The notes beneath the pieces were generated by a model that did no database searches, had not been told where the DNA came from, and worked only from the letters and a program-made list of their open reading frames with translations. Source: Saprospiraceae bacterium (GTDB lineage Bacteria; Bacteroidota; Bacteroidia; Chitinophagales; Saprospiraceae). Taken from it: a stretch of 36,086 bases of DNA. The stretch covers positions 11,978-48,063 of the forward strand of contig JAHDFN010000004.1 in the NCBI GenBank assembly GCA_020628145.1, in the 5' to 3' direction. A program made the translations under genes and the position numbers. This document shows positions 23,675 through 33,610 of the stretch, one piece after another. The stretch's first letter is position 1, and every line of letters begins with the position of its first letter.

Positions 23675-23995
23675 ATGGAAAATCAACTTAACAACAAGTT
23701 GCCTAATGCTCAGGTGTCTTTCATTTTGGGCATCGTTTCTATCTTTCCGGGTTGTCTTTGTAATCTTTTGGGACTGGTCTTGGGAATTGTGGGTTTTGTG
23801 ATGGCGAAGAAAGCCATTGAAGAATATGAAGCCAATCCTGATTCTTATTCCAGCGAAGATTATCAGAAAGCACAGAATGGTAAGAAATTCTCAATGATAG
23901 GTATCATCCTTTGTGCAGTTTTGTTTATAGTAGGTCTTATCTTGAACCTAACCGGTGTTATGGCCGGATTGATGGATCAGGGAGGAGGATTCTAA
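23675..23995 (+). CDS. DUF4190-like small membrane protein
   Basis: 106 residues with two or three hydrophobic segments (about 14-45 and 71-95). The pattern VSFILGIVSIF, CLCNLLGLVLGIVG, then a polar stretch and IGIILCAV follows DUF4190-type proteins, in which a 'lGivs...giilgiial' repeat recurs. The polar middle (EEYEANPDSYSSEDYQKAQNG) resembles relatives found in Bacteroidota next to DUF2752 genes, as here. The role is unknown. A DUF2752 gene follows after 14 bases, so they are probably translated from one message. Confidence 0.8.
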   Translation: MENQLNNKLPNAQVSFILGIVSIFPGCLCNLLGLVLGIVGFVMAKKAIEEYEANPDSYSSEDYQKAQNGKKFSMIGIILCAVLFIVGLILNLTGVMAGLMDQGGGF

Positions 23996-24009
23996 TCCAC
24001 CCTTGATAC

Positions 24010-24408
24010 ATGCAATATAAAGGTATTCTACTTCCAATGCTCCTATTGTTATCAGTAGGGGCATTGGTTGTTTATTTTATTTTCTCTCCATACGAGTACG
24101 ATTTGTTGCCTTGTCCGATATATGAATATGGCGGTATCTATTGTGGAGGATGTGGGATGCAAAGGGCCTTGCATCATCTCCTGCATTTTGAAATAGGGAA
24201 AGCATTATCCAATAATTTGTTATTACCGGTTTGGATATTCTTAGGATTGGACTATACCCATTCCATATTCTTCAAAAATAGAACCCGCAATCCCTTGTTG
24301 ATGAAGAATTGGATGCCTTGGTTCGTATTCGTATCATTGGGAATATTCATTATTCTGAGGAATATCCCATATTATCCGTTTGATTTATTGGCACCGATAT
24401 GGGAATAA
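24010..24408 (+). CDS. DUF2752 membrane protein
   Basis: 132 residues with three hydrophobic segments (about 7-25, 69-83, 104-118). The family signature is present: LPCPIYEYGGIYCGGCGMQRAL with Cys35, Cys45 and Cys48, then HHLLHFEIGKALSNN. DUF2752 proteins have no known function; the Cys cluster could bind metal. It directly follows the DUF4190-like gene (14 bases) and precedes the TPR membrane protein by 61 bases. Confidence 0.9.
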   Translation: MQYKGILLPMLLLLSVGALVVYFIFSPYEYDLLPCPIYEYGGIYCGGCGMQRALHHLLHFEIGKALSNNLLLPVWIFLGLDYTHSIFFKNRTRNPLLMKNWMPWFVFVSLGIFIILRNIPYYPFDLLAPIWE

Positions 24409-24435
24409 TCAAACAAGAACATTTGCCCTGACATT

Positions 24436-24443
24436 TATATTTG
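24436..24443 (+). promoter_or_regulatory. Possible -7 box for the TPR membrane protein gene
   Basis: TATATTTG matches TAnnTTTG, 26 bases before the ATG at 24470. No TTG lies 20 bases upstream, so this may be a secondary promoter inside the cluster. Confidence 0.4.
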
Positions 24444-24469
24444 AAAATCAGCATAATCCTATAGGAAAG

Positions 24470-26452
24470 ATGAGCCAGAAGAAAAGGAAACAGAACAAGA
24501 AAACATCGAAAAAGAAAAAAGTAGTAAAATCGTTGATCAACCCTTTCTCAAAATTGGATTGGACTTTGGCCGGTATCATTTTGGGGCTTTCTTTTCTTGT
24601 TTATGCCAATACGATAGGTCACGACTTCGCATTGGATGATAATTCGGTTTTGGTCGATAGCCATATCGTCAGGGGTGGGGTCAAGAATATCGGTACAATA
24701 TTCCAAACCCGTTACCGACAAGGAACTTTCGGTGATGCAAGTACAACATATCGCCCCGTGTCCATTGCGATGTTTGCTACAGAGTGGTCTATTTCTCCGG
24801 AAACGCCATCCATCCATCATTTTTTCAATGTATTGTTTTATGCAATGGCTTGTGGCTTGCTCTTCCTGACATTCAGGAGGATTTTGAAGGATTATTCATC
24901 CTGGATACCATTTATAGCGACTGTTGTCTTTGCCGTACATCCGGTCCATACCGAAGTGGTGGCTAACATCAAGAGTAGGGATGAAATCATGGTGTTTTTC
25001 TTTGGCATACTTTCTTTATATCTGATTTGGAAATACATTCAGGACGAATCCCAAAAGAAATTTTGGGGGTTTTCTCTGCTGGCTTATGCACTGGCGTTGT
25101 TTTCCAAAGAAAATGCAGTCAACTTTTTCATTCTCATTCCGATGACTATCTATTTCTTTTCAAAATTGCCAATGGATAGGTTATTACCCATTGCAGGTAG
25201 TTTTTTAGTTCCCACTTTGATTTTTATTGGGATAAGAGCTTCCATACTGGGCAGTGCTACCGGAATCGAAAGCGAAATACATCTGATAGATAATTTTTTG
25301 ATGGGAGCGGATGGAATTGTTCAGGAAAAAGCAACGGCCATGTTGGTGATGGGGAAATACCTGTTACTATTATTGTTTCCTTATCCACTTATTTGTGATT
25401 ATAACTACAATTATATTCCGGTAACCAATGCAATGGATTGGAGGGTTATCCTTTCCGTAATACTCCATGTGGGAATGTTGGCTTATGCTTTAATGAACTT
25501 TAAGAAGAAAACATTGCTTTCCTTTGCGATATTGTTTTATTTGGTCAATATGGCTCTTTATTGCAATTTATTCATTGTCATCGGGGCAGGTATGGGGGAG
25601 AGGTTTCTTTTCATAAGTTCTTTCGGTTTCTGTTTGGCATTGGCTTATGGCCTCAGTTATTTTCTAGGGGGAGTGGAACAAACAGAAAATACGGAGCTAA
25701 ATGATTTCTTTTCCAAAAAACCAGCCTTAATTGGAATCCTAGCTGTTGTTACTTTGGTATTTTCATATCTGACATTTGACCGAAATCGGGATTGGTATGA
25801 CTCATACTCCCTTTATGAAGCGGACTTGCCCAAGGCACCGACCAGTTCTAGATTACACGGATACATGGGGACGGAATTCATGAAAAGGGGGAAAGATGCT
25901 ACTGATGAAACCGTAAAAAACGAATATTACGATAAGGCGATAGAGGTTTATAAGAAAGCAGTGGAAATCCATCCCGGATATACCGAAGCCATCGGCCAAC
26001 TAGGTTTAGGATATTTCAGGAAGAATGATAGGGCGACTGCCGCCCAATATTATGAACGGGCGATCCAAGATCCTCAATGTAAAGGTTCGATCTACAGTAA
26101 TTATGGAACCATGCATTTTATGGAATATCAGCGATTATATTCGGAAGGACGTGTAAATGAAGCTCGTGAAAGATTGAATGTTGCCAAAGAATTATTTGAA
26201 AAGGGGGTGAAAAGACAAGCTAATTATTCTGATGGATGGATGAATTTGGGGAGTACATACGGTTCTTTGGGCAATCATGCCAAAGCAATTGAATGTTTTA
26301 AAACGGCCCTTACCTATGATCCTGTAAACAAGGCCCAATTGAATTATTTTATCGGCACGGCTTATAAAAATCTAGGGCAATCTCAAAAATCAAGGGAATT
26401 TATTCAAAAAGCAGCAAGATTGGACAGTGAGTATGCCAAATATTTGAAGTAG
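24470..26452 (+). CDS. TMTC-like multi-TM protein with C-terminal TPR repeats
   Basis: A 660-residue membrane protein. The ATG at 24470 is chosen (MSQKKRKQNKKTSKKKK, a basic cytoplasmic start). A longer reading would begin at a TTG inside the preceding gene. About ten to twelve hydrophobic segments fill residues 25-440. The motif AVHPVHTEVVANIKSRDEI is typical of GT-C-fold (PMT/TMTC-like) glycosyltransferases, where a nearby acidic residue acts early in the membrane domain. Residues about 480-655 hold TPR units (DKAIEVYKKAVEIHPGYTEA; WMNLGSTYGSLGNHAKAIECFKTAL). Sugar transfer to proteins is plausible by homology of layout but not shown. Confidence 0.82.
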   Translation: MSQKKRKQNKKTSKKKKVVKSLINPFSKLDWTLAGIILGLSFLVYANTIGHDFALDDNSVLVDSHIVRGGVKNIGTIFQTRYRQGTFGDASTTYRPVSIAMFATEWSISPETPSIHHFFNVLFYAMACGLLFLTFRRILKDYSSWIPFIATVVFAVHPVHTEVVANIKSRDEIMVFFFGILSLYLIWKYIQDESQKKFWGFSLLAYALALFSKENAVNFFILIPMTIYFFSKLPMDRLLPIAGSFLVPTLIFIGIRASILGSATGIESEIHLIDNFLMGADGIVQEKATAMLVMGKYLLLLLFPYPLICDYNYNYIPVTNAMDWRVILSVILHVGMLAYALMNFKKKTLLSFAILFYLVNMALYCNLFIVIGAGMGERFLFISSFGFCLALAYGLSYFLGGVEQTENTELNDFFSKKPALIGILAVVTLVFSYLTFDRNRDWYDSYSLYEADLPKAPTSSRLHGYMGTEFMKRGKDATDETVKNEYYDKAIEVYKKAVEIHPGYTEAIGQLGLGYFRKNDRATAAQYYERAIQDPQCKGSIYSNYGTMHFMEYQRLYSEGRVNEARERLNVAKELFEKGVKRQANYSDGWMNLGSTYGSLGNHAKAIECFKTALTYDPVNKAQLNYFIGTAYKNLGQSQKSREFIQKAARLDSEYAKYLK

Positions 26453-26569
26453 AATTTCTTTTTCAAATATTACTATTTTACAAATTTGTTAAATTTAGGA
26501 TGCTTTCTCATCGTAAATTCGGACATTAATTATGTCACAATATAATCATTCGGTCTTTCGTAATATAAT

Positions 26570-28048
26570 ATGGCAATGCGGCTAAAAAAAATATTTCTTA
26601 TAGTGTTTTTTGCGGGTCAGGTGTTGTGTCTGTTGGGGCAGAAGTCTGATATGCAGAATTTTATTCCATTTGTGTCTGATTCTGATTTCAATAATGCATT
26701 GATAAGTATTTCCCTTATCGATATTGAAACCGGCAGTCTGTTGGGTGAGCATCAATCCGACATGAGTTTGGTGCCGGCATCATCCATGAAAGTTATCACG
26801 ACGGCCACTGCATTAGCTGTCTTGGGAAAAGACTTCAAATTCAAGACCGAACTCCAATATGACGGAGAAATACTGAAAGATGGGACACTCAAAGGAAATA
26901 TATATATAAAAGGATTTGGAGATCCAACATTAGGAGCAGAAAAACCCGAAGGCAATATACCCTATGTCCAATTAATGTCCGAATGGGCTACAAAGATCAA
27001 AGCCCTTGGAATTCGAAAAATAGAAGGTAAGGTTATAGGAGACGCTTCCGCATTCGAATATGCAGTATTGGCACCTACCTGGCAATGGAACGACATTGGG
27101 AATTATTATGGTGCAGGTGCTTCAGGATTGAATATCAATGCAAATACCTATGAGTTGGAATTCAAACAGAATCCCCAGCTCAACGGCCGCCCTGCCGTTA
27201 ATACGGTTACTCCGAACATCCCCAATCTTTATTTAATCAATGAGGTGGTTTCTGCGGGAAGAAATTCAGGAGATAACTGTTATATCTACGGGGCTCCTTA
27301 CCAATATGTTCGTTATTTAAGAGGTTCTATCCCACTGGGAAATGGCAAGTTTACAGTCAAGGGAAGTATTCCTGAACCTGCTTTTACCGCTGCAATGTTG
27401 CTTTTGGAAGAACTGGAGAATCAGGGAGTTGCAACAAATAAGATTGCAACGACTCAATTAGAGGAATTCCAAAGTGGGAATACGACATCTGTGAACCGGA
27501 AAAGCATCCATGTCCATCATTCCCTTCCATTATCCCAAATCATGAAAATTACCAATGAGGAAAGTATCAATCTATACTGTGAGGCAATGCTGAAAATGCT
27601 GGGTTTGAAACAGAAAGGTGAAGGTAGCCTAGAGAAAGGAATTGAAACAATCAAGGAATATTGGGAGGACAAAGGCTTGGATACAAAAGGATTTTTCATG
27701 GAGGATGGAAGCGGATTGTCTCCTAGGAATGGTATCACGTCAAAGCAGTTTGCTTCTATTCTAAAACTCGTAGCCAAGGACAAAGCCTTGTTTAATGATT
27801 TTAAAAACACACTTCCCCTTGCCGGGCAAACCGGCACATTAAAATTCATGTTCAGGAATTCTCCGGCTAAAGGGAGAATATGGGCGAAGACCGGTTCCAT
27901 GCGTCGGATTAGAAGTTATACCGGTTATGTGAAAGCCAATTCGGGGAAGTGGCTGGCTTTTTCGGTAATGGTAAATAATTATACATGTTCGAGTGCTGCC
28001 GCAAGAAAAAAACTCGAAAAAATAATGGAATCCTTTCTTACATATTGA
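26570..28048 (+). CDS. dacB: D-alanyl-D-alanine carboxypeptidase/endopeptidase (PBP4, S13)
   Basis: A 492-residue periplasmic penicillin-binding protein that trims or cuts D-Ala-D-Ala cross-links in peptidoglycan. A signal peptide spans 1-24 (basic start, hydrophobic core, CLLGQ). All three catalytic motifs are present: SxxK as S71-SM-K74, SxN as S332-I-N334 (EESINLYCEAML), and KTG at 440-442 (WAKTGSM). The GQTGTLKFMF segment before KTG is typical of S13. Length and the internal domain insertion are normal for DacB. It precedes the S8 peptidase on the same strand, but 146 bases separate them. Confidence 0.94.
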   Translation: MAMRLKKIFLIVFFAGQVLCLLGQKSDMQNFIPFVSDSDFNNALISISLIDIETGSLLGEHQSDMSLVPASSMKVITTATALAVLGKDFKFKTELQYDGEILKDGTLKGNIYIKGFGDPTLGAEKPEGNIPYVQLMSEWATKIKALGIRKIEGKVIGDASAFEYAVLAPTWQWNDIGNYYGAGASGLNINANTYELEFKQNPQLNGRPAVNTVTPNIPNLYLINEVVSAGRNSGDNCYIYGAPYQYVRYLRGSIPLGNGKFTVKGSIPEPAFTAAMLLLEELENQGVATNKIATTQLEEFQSGNTTSVNRKSIHVHHSLPLSQIMKITNEESINLYCEAMLKMLGLKQKGEGSLEKGIETIKEYWEDKGLDTKGFFMEDGSGLSPRNGITSKQFASILKLVAKDKALFNDFKNTLPLAGQTGTLKFMFRNSPAKGRIWAKTGSMRRIRSYTGYVKANSGKWLAFSVMVNNYTCSSAAARKKLEKIMESFLTY

Positions 28049-28194
28049 TTTTATCTATAATTGAATTGTTGTTTTTCTATGTCACAGATTTAGTTAATTG
28101 TTGATTACCTAATCCTTCCTTTGGCATTGGTTTTGGAATACAGATGGGTGTTGGACATACGCACAAGCCCATCAACTTTTCAAAACTAATAATA

Positions 28195-31100
28195 ATGAAT
28201 CGGTCAATTACAAAATTCTTTTTCTTATTGGTTCTAACCTTTGCAGGAGTTTTCTCGGCAACAGCCCAGATAACAAAGGAAGAATTGGTTGAGAAGGGAG
28301 AATTCAATAACAAAGTGTATGTTGCCATACAACAAGAAGAATTGGATGAAAATACAAAATCCATATTTATAGATAAGGGAGCTAAAATTAAAGGAGAATA
28401 CGCTGATGGAACAGTTGTGGTTTCCCTTCCCGTTGGGAAAATAAATCACCTTCCAAATACAATTACGGATAAACTTTTTAATCCTGAAGTGGACTCGAAA
28501 ATTGCGGCTACTTTAGAAAGAGAAGGAAATCAGGAATTTGCAATCGTTTTCTTTGAAGATCTTACATCTGATGAAATCAAACACCTTAAACAGGATTTCA
28601 ATCTAATAGAAAAGGAATCCACCATTGTTGGTAACAAAGTGATGATGGTAGAAGGAAATGCTTCTTCTCTGGAAGGAATAGCTTCCCTTCCTAATGTAGC
28701 TTTTATTGATCACCTTTCTGAAGAACCGGAGCCGCTTTGTGACTTGTCCGAATCATTTTTGAATGCAGGTGCATTAAAACATAATACTTTGAGAAACCTC
28801 TCCGGAAAAGGAATGATCATCGGTTTGGGTGATGGAGGAGAGTTGGGAGAACACATCGATTTTGAAGGAAGGATTTTAAATGAAGCCAGTGGGACTTATT
28901 CCAGCTATTTGGATCATGGGGATAAGATCGCAGGTCTATTGGCAGCAAAAGGAAACCTGAAGGAAGAGCATGCCGGGCTGGCTCCCGATGCTAAAATCCT
29001 AACCCAGAAAACTTATCGTATTTTCTATTATTTGGATGATTATTATAATAAATATGATTTGAGGATAACCAATAATTCATATGGTTCTTCTTTCAATTGT
29101 ACAAATGCGGGAAGATATGAATACTATAGCACCATCCTTGACAAACAGATGGTTAAATATGAAGATGTAATTCATGTCATGGCAGCAGGTAATAGTGGAG
29201 AAGCGGTTTGTGATGAGGGGTTTCCCACCGGATATCGTACTGTTTTAAAAGGATATGGGGCTGCGAAGAACGTATTGACGGTTGGTGCTGTTGGCTGGGA
29301 TCATAAGGTATTGCCATCTTCAGGAAAAGGTCCTGCTTTGTATGGTAGGATTAAACCGGAAATCACTTCCCTGGGAGATGGGAATTATTCTACGGGCAAC
29401 TATTATAACTATTCTGTTATTGGTAAAACCAGTGCGGCAACTGCCAATGCTACGGGAATAGCCACCTTATTGTATGAGAGATATAAACAACTACATGACG
29501 GGTTGAATCCTAAAGGAGCTTTGGTTAAAGCTGTGATGTGTAATACCGCTGATGATAGAGGTAATCATGGTCCTGATTTTGAATATGGCTTCGGAGTTCT
29601 GAATGCGGAAAATGCGGTTGAAGCTTTGGAAAACGAACAATATTTCCTAGATGAAATCAATACCACAGGAGAGAACAAAGAATTTACCTTTGATGTCGCA
29701 CCCAATAAAAAACAGTTGAAAGTAATGTTATATTGGAATGATATTGATCAGCCGATATATGACGTCCCTACTTTGATTAATGATTTGGATATTAAAATCA
29801 TCGATCCCGAAGGGGGAGAGGTATTGCCCTGGGTCTTGGATCATTCTCCGGCAAAAGTTGCCAATAATGCAATTAGGGGAATCGATAGAATCAATAATAT
29901 TGAACAAATCACTTTGGATAATCCTAAGGAAGGACAGTATAAGGTGATTGTCTCAGGGCATAATATCACATCGGATGTGGTAAAGTTCGTAGTTACCCAT
30001 ACGGAAATTGAAGAAGAATTCAAGATTACTTTTCCGAATGAAGGACAAATATTCCATCCGGGAGAGCTTTTCTATATGAATTGGATGTCGAATTTGGATA
30101 ATGTAACCGCTTATAAAGTAGAATTCTCTTTAGATGGAGGATCAAGCTGGGCAGTTATGAATGCCAACTATGATGCAGGAAAAAGAGTCCATCCATGGTA
30201 TATCAATGGTAATGTTTCTTCTTCCAATGTGAAAATGAGGGTTACAGCTCTTGGTACGGGAAAATCCGTTACTTCGGATGTATTTCAAATCCTTCCTAGG
30301 GTTTCGGATTTGGTGGCTAGCCCTGTCTGTGGGAATTATGTAAATCTTTCCTGGACAGGAAATGAAAATGCAGTAGCCTACGAAATCTATATGATGCAGA
30401 AAGGTGAAATGCTGAAAATCGATGAGACAACAGATATGTCTTATTTGGTAGAGAAGAGACTGGAAGTAGGTGTTGCTGCTTGGTTCTCCGTAAAAGCCAA
30501 ATATGCAGATGGCTACACTTCAAGAAGGGCCAATGCGGTTACCGCAACACCTAACGGTACTTACCCATGTACTTGGAGTGATGATATACAAATCGTCACT
30601 TTGGAAGCCGGTACGCTTAAAGGAAGAGAATTGACAAGCCTTTCTTTGGCCAATAAAAATAATTTGGTCATCGGATTCAGAAATGCAGGAAATAATCCGA
30701 TTTCCAATTTTCCGATAGAAATCCAAGCAGGTGAAACGACATTTAACGAAACTGTAAATACAACCATTGCTCCGGGAGCTACATATACATATACAACAAG
30801 CAATTCTTTGGACTTTACCAAAGCCGAACGCTATAATGTAGTCGTTACAGCTTCATTGGCAGACGATACCCACGATGGTTTGGACAGAATAGAAAAAGTC
30901 ATTGAGCAGATAGTGAACCAGCCGGTTTTACTTCCTTCCGTTTCTACTTTGGATAACATGCCTTTAGGCAATGTCAAAGAAAGTGTAATAGGAGTGGATG
31001 GTGCTTCTCACTGTGATTTCAATACCCATAACGAAGCAGGTTATATAAAAACCTTCAAGACCGAAGAACAGTTAGGACGGATAATGTCTATCTGGAATAA

Positions 31101-32025
31101 TTCTCCGAATTATGATTCGGAATTGGTGATGACTAGAAACCTGAGCAATTATATGACAAAGGATGTTTTCCTAAGATTGTTCTATAGTCAGGATGTAAAT
31201 ACGAATACCGATAATGGAGCCGTAGTCGAAATTAGAGGAGAAGATACTGATTCATGGGTCAAAGTCCTCGACTTGGATAGAACCGGGAAATGGATCAATA
31301 CGGATTACATCAATCTTTCTGATATCATAAACGGTGCAAGTCAGGAACTTTCAACCAGTACCCAATTAAGATTCAGGGTCTATGGTGAGTCTGTTTTGAA
31401 TATCGATGCAATCGAATTGAAAGATTATAACAGCACACTTCCTGTGGAATTGGAATACTTTGATGCAACAAGAATTGAAGAGAATACATTGTTGGAGTGG
31501 AAAACCGCATCAGAAAAAGACAATGCATATTTTGAAGTCCAGGTAGCTAAAGGGGATGAAGAATACAAAAATGGAAACTTCATCACTTTGGAAATCGTCG
31601 AAGGACACGGTACAACTGCCGAAGCACAATTCTATCATTATAATGATACTGAAAGATTCAAATCCGGAACAAGGTATTACAGATTGAAACAGGTTGACTT
31701 CAACGGACAATATGAATATTCGGAAGTAGTCCCTGTTCATTTCGAAGACCAGCCCAAATTCGATATCAGGATATTCCCTAATCCGACGTTCATCGGAGTA
31801 GGCACGAATATCTTCTTCGAATTACCGATTGACTCTGATGTGAGTTTCACACTAACGGATGTTTCAGGAAGGGTGTTGACCGAAAAAAGAGATTTCTATG
31901 AGGCCGGAAGCGTAACCTTCTCCCTAGAAATCGTAAAGGATCTCCCTCCGGGTGTTTACTATTTGTCCGGAACATTGGAACACAACAGGCAGGTTGTTGC
32001 TAAGATTCTAAAAATTAGAGATTAA
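28195..32025 (+). CDS. Subtilisin-like (S8) peptidase with T9SS type A sorting domain
   Basis: A 1276-residue exported protease. The ATG at 28195 (MNRSITKFFFLLVLTF, then ATAQ) gives the signal peptide. A prodomain-like region (about 30-180) precedes the catalytic domain: Asp213 in GLGDGGELG, His241 in LDHGDKIAG, oxyanion Asn333 in MAAGNSG, and Ser413 in GKTSAATANATG. The His motif departs from HGTHVAG. A jelly-roll follows (LKVMLYWND, LINDLDIKIIDPEGG), then an Ig-like, an FN3-like (about 700-790) and a CARDB-like segment (about 800-895). The last 80 residues match a type A T9SS sorting domain: IRIFPNP, VSFTLTDVSGRVL, LPPGVYYLSG. It is therefore secreted or surface-attached through the PorSS. 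No T9SS machinery genes are in the window. Confidence 0.92.
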   Translation: MNRSITKFFFLLVLTFAGVFSATAQITKEELVEKGEFNNKVYVAIQQEELDENTKSIFIDKGAKIKGEYADGTVVVSLPVGKINHLPNTITDKLFNPEVDSKIAATLEREGNQEFAIVFFEDLTSDEIKHLKQDFNLIEKESTIVGNKVMMVEGNASSLEGIASLPNVAFIDHLSEEPEPLCDLSESFLNAGALKHNTLRNLSGKGMIIGLGDGGELGEHIDFEGRILNEASGTYSSYLDHGDKIAGLLAAKGNLKEEHAGLAPDAKILTQKTYRIFYYLDDYYNKYDLRITNNSYGSSFNCTNAGRYEYYSTILDKQMVKYEDVIHVMAAGNSGEAVCDEGFPTGYRTVLKGYGAAKNVLTVGAVGWDHKVLPSSGKGPALYGRIKPEITSLGDGNYSTGNYYNYSVIGKTSAATANATGIATLLYERYKQLHDGLNPKGALVKAVMCNTADDRGNHGPDFEYGFGVLNAENAVEALENEQYFLDEINTTGENKEFTFDVAPNKKQLKVMLYWNDIDQPIYDVPTLINDLDIKIIDPEGGEVLPWVLDHSPAKVANNAIRGIDRINNIEQITLDNPKEGQYKVIVSGHNITSDVVKFVVTHTEIEEEFKITFPNEGQIFHPGELFYMNWMSNLDNVTAYKVEFSLDGGSSWAVMNANYDAGKRVHPWYINGNVSSSNVKMRVTALGTGKSVTSDVFQILPRVSDLVASPVCGNYVNLSWTGNENAVAYEIYMMQKGEMLKIDETTDMSYLVEKRLEVGVAAWFSVKAKYADGYTSRRANAVTATPNGTYPCTWSDDIQIVTLEAGTLKGRELTSLSLANKNNLVIGFRNAGNNPISNFPIEIQAGETTFNETVNTTIAPGATYTYTTSNSLDFTKAERYNVVVTASLADDTHDGLDRIEKVIEQIVNQPVLLPSVSTLDNMPLGNVKESVIGVDGASHCDFNTHNEAGYIKTFKTEEQLGRIMSIWNNSPNYDSELVMTRNLSNYMTKDVFLRLFYSQDVNTNTDNGAVVEIRGEDTDSWVKVLDLDRTGKWINTDYINLSDIINGASQELSTSTQLRFRVYGESVLNIDAIELKDYNSTLPVELEYFDATRIEENTLLEWKTASEKDNAYFEVQVAKGDEEYKNGNFITLEIVEGHGTTAEAQFYHYNDTERFKSGTRYYRLKQVDFNGQYEYSEVVPVHFEDQPKFDIRIFPNPTFIGVGTNIFFELPIDSDVSFTLTDVSGRVLTEKRDFYEAGSVTFSLEIVKDLPPGVYYLSGTLEHNRQVVAKILKIRD

Positions 32026-32093
32026 TAAAATAAAATCGCCTGTTGGAACGACGACGGCGATAAGACTTGATTGATTTTATTATTCATGGTTGG

Positions 32094-32117
32094 GTGCTCG
32101 GGAATTTTTCCGGGCAT
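32094..32117. terminator. Probable terminator between the S8 peptidase and the permease gene
   Basis: A 9-position stem (32095-32103 with 32108-32116, two wobbles) and a 4-base loop. CTTTATTTT follows on the plus strand. Only about 70 bases separate the two converging stops. Confidence 0.65.
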
Positions 32118-32119
32118 CT

Positions 32120-33373
32120 TTATTTTCTAATAGCTTCAACCGGATCCATGAAAGCGGCAATAATCGCCGGGATAATACCCGAAACAATACCCGTAATGGT
32201 AGAGGCGGCAATACCCACCATTAGGTTTTTGAAACTCAGGGTTATTTCGAAATCCAGAAAACGAGTCAATCCCAAACCGAACAGCCAAACGAAAAGAATA
32301 CCCAATAAACCTCCAACCATACAGAGAATAATGGCTTCCGTAAGGAATTCCGTCAAAATAACCTGCCATTTCGCACCCAATGCTTTTTTGATTCCAATGA
32401 TATTCGTCCGTTCTTTTACAGAGACAAACATGATGTTGGCTACACTGAACATCCCCACTATCAAGGCAAACAGGCCGATAACCAACCCGGCAGAACCTAC
32501 AATCGCAAAAATACTGTCCAATGCTTTTGAAAAAATGGAAATATTGTTCAATGCGAAATTGTCTTCGGTTTTAGGTTTCAATCTTCGTGAAGCCCTTAAT
32601 ATACTGGTGATTTCATCCTTCATCTCATCCAAAGTGACACCATCTTTGGCTTTTACATTAATCGAACCACCCCGGCGTGTATTCGTCTTGACATCAGTAA
32701 TCTTACGGGCGAATTCATACGACAATAACAACGCACCATCAAAATTGAGGGGGTTGATCAAATCTTTACCCGATTCGGCCAAGACACCTATGACAAAACA
32801 CTTCCTCCCCAATACCTTCACTCTCTTTCCTATGGGATCAATCTCTCCAAATAATTCCTTAGCCACACGGTATCCCAATATGACCTGATTCTTGCCTACA
32901 CCGTATTCTGTTTCAGAATAAAACCTTCCTTTTTCGAATTCCAGATTGAAAATCTGTGCATATTTATCGGTTACGGCAATCGTAAAAGCACCTTCTACAC
33001 TGCTAGAACCGAATTCTACGGTCTTGGGCCCGATGAATGAGGAATAGGTGACCATTTTTGCTGTTCTCATACGACTTTTTAGAGCCTTGTAATCCGTTAC
33101 ACCGGGTTTAGGTCTCCTCATCCATTTCCAATAATTGGCACTGGGATCTTCTCCCCATGAAAACTGACTTACATAAATCACATCATCACCCAATTTATCA
33201 AAACTGCTCCTGATATTCGCCTCCATCGAATCTACCGCCGTATTGACCATTACCACACACCATATTCCAATGGTAATGCCAAGCAATGACAAAAAAGTCC
33301 TCAACTTGTTTCCTGTCAATTGTTGAAAAGCTTGTGCTATACTCTCGTAGAAGATTTTAAAGAGTGTACTCAT
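32120..33373 (-). CDS. MacB/FtsX-type ABC transporter permease
   Basis: A 417-residue inner-membrane permease of the MacB-like type. One membrane segment lies near residues 26-44 (LRTFLSLLGITIGIWCVVMVN, typical MacB start). A large periplasmic MacB_PCD domain (about 45-280) follows. Three segments of an FtsX domain (about 290-410) include FALIVGMFSVANIMFVSVKER and IGIKKALGA, family hallmarks. Its ATPase partner is not in the window, so the pair is probably assembled with a subunit encoded elsewhere. The substrate (peptide, lipoprotein or drug) cannot be told. Confidence 0.9.
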   Translation of the reverse strand: MSTLFKIFYESIAQAFQQLTGNKLRTFLSLLGITIGIWCVVMVNTAVDSMEANIRSSFDKLGDDVIYVSQFSWGEDPSANYWKWMRRPKPGVTDYKALKSRMRTAKMVTYSSFIGPKTVEFGSSSVEGAFTIAVTDKYAQIFNLEFEKGRFYSETEYGVGKNQVILGYRVAKELFGEIDPIGKRVKVLGRKCFVIGVLAESGKDLINPLNFDGALLLSYEFARKITDVKTNTRRGGSINVKAKDGVTLDEMKDEITSILRASRRLKPKTEDNFALNNISIFSKALDSIFAIVGSAGLVIGLFALIVGMFSVANIMFVSVKERTNIIGIKKALGAKWQVILTEFLTEAIILCMVGGLLGILFVWLFGLGLTRFLDFEITLSFKNLMVGIAASTITGIVSGIIPAIIAAFMDPVEAIRK

Positions 33374-33537
33374 GATGGTTTGAATAATGGAAGTTCCATA
33401 GGATTGGTGATTTTACGAAAATCGGAATTTATACCCTGTTTTCATGAACTTAGTAGATGAATGTAACGTAATTCTATATGAACGGTTCAAATTAGAGGCT
33501 TTTCTTGATAATTATATGCTTCCAATTGGGATTTTTA

Positions 33538-33545
33538 TATTTTTG
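33538..33545 (+). promoter_or_regulatory. Possible -7 box of queA
   Basis: TATTTTTG, an exact TAnnTTTG match about 65 bases before the ATG at 33611. No TTG lies 20 bases upstream. Confidence 0.4.
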
Positions 33546-33610
33546 TGGACATTTTTCGGAATGATATTAACCCCTGTTTTAAAAAGGGATTTAAATACTT
33601 GTGATCCAAT

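Noticed and set aside
32067-32888. 273-codon plus-strand frame
   Set aside because: It overlaps the MacB/FtsX-type permease on the other strand, and its low-complexity Ile/Pro/Asn sequence matches no family.
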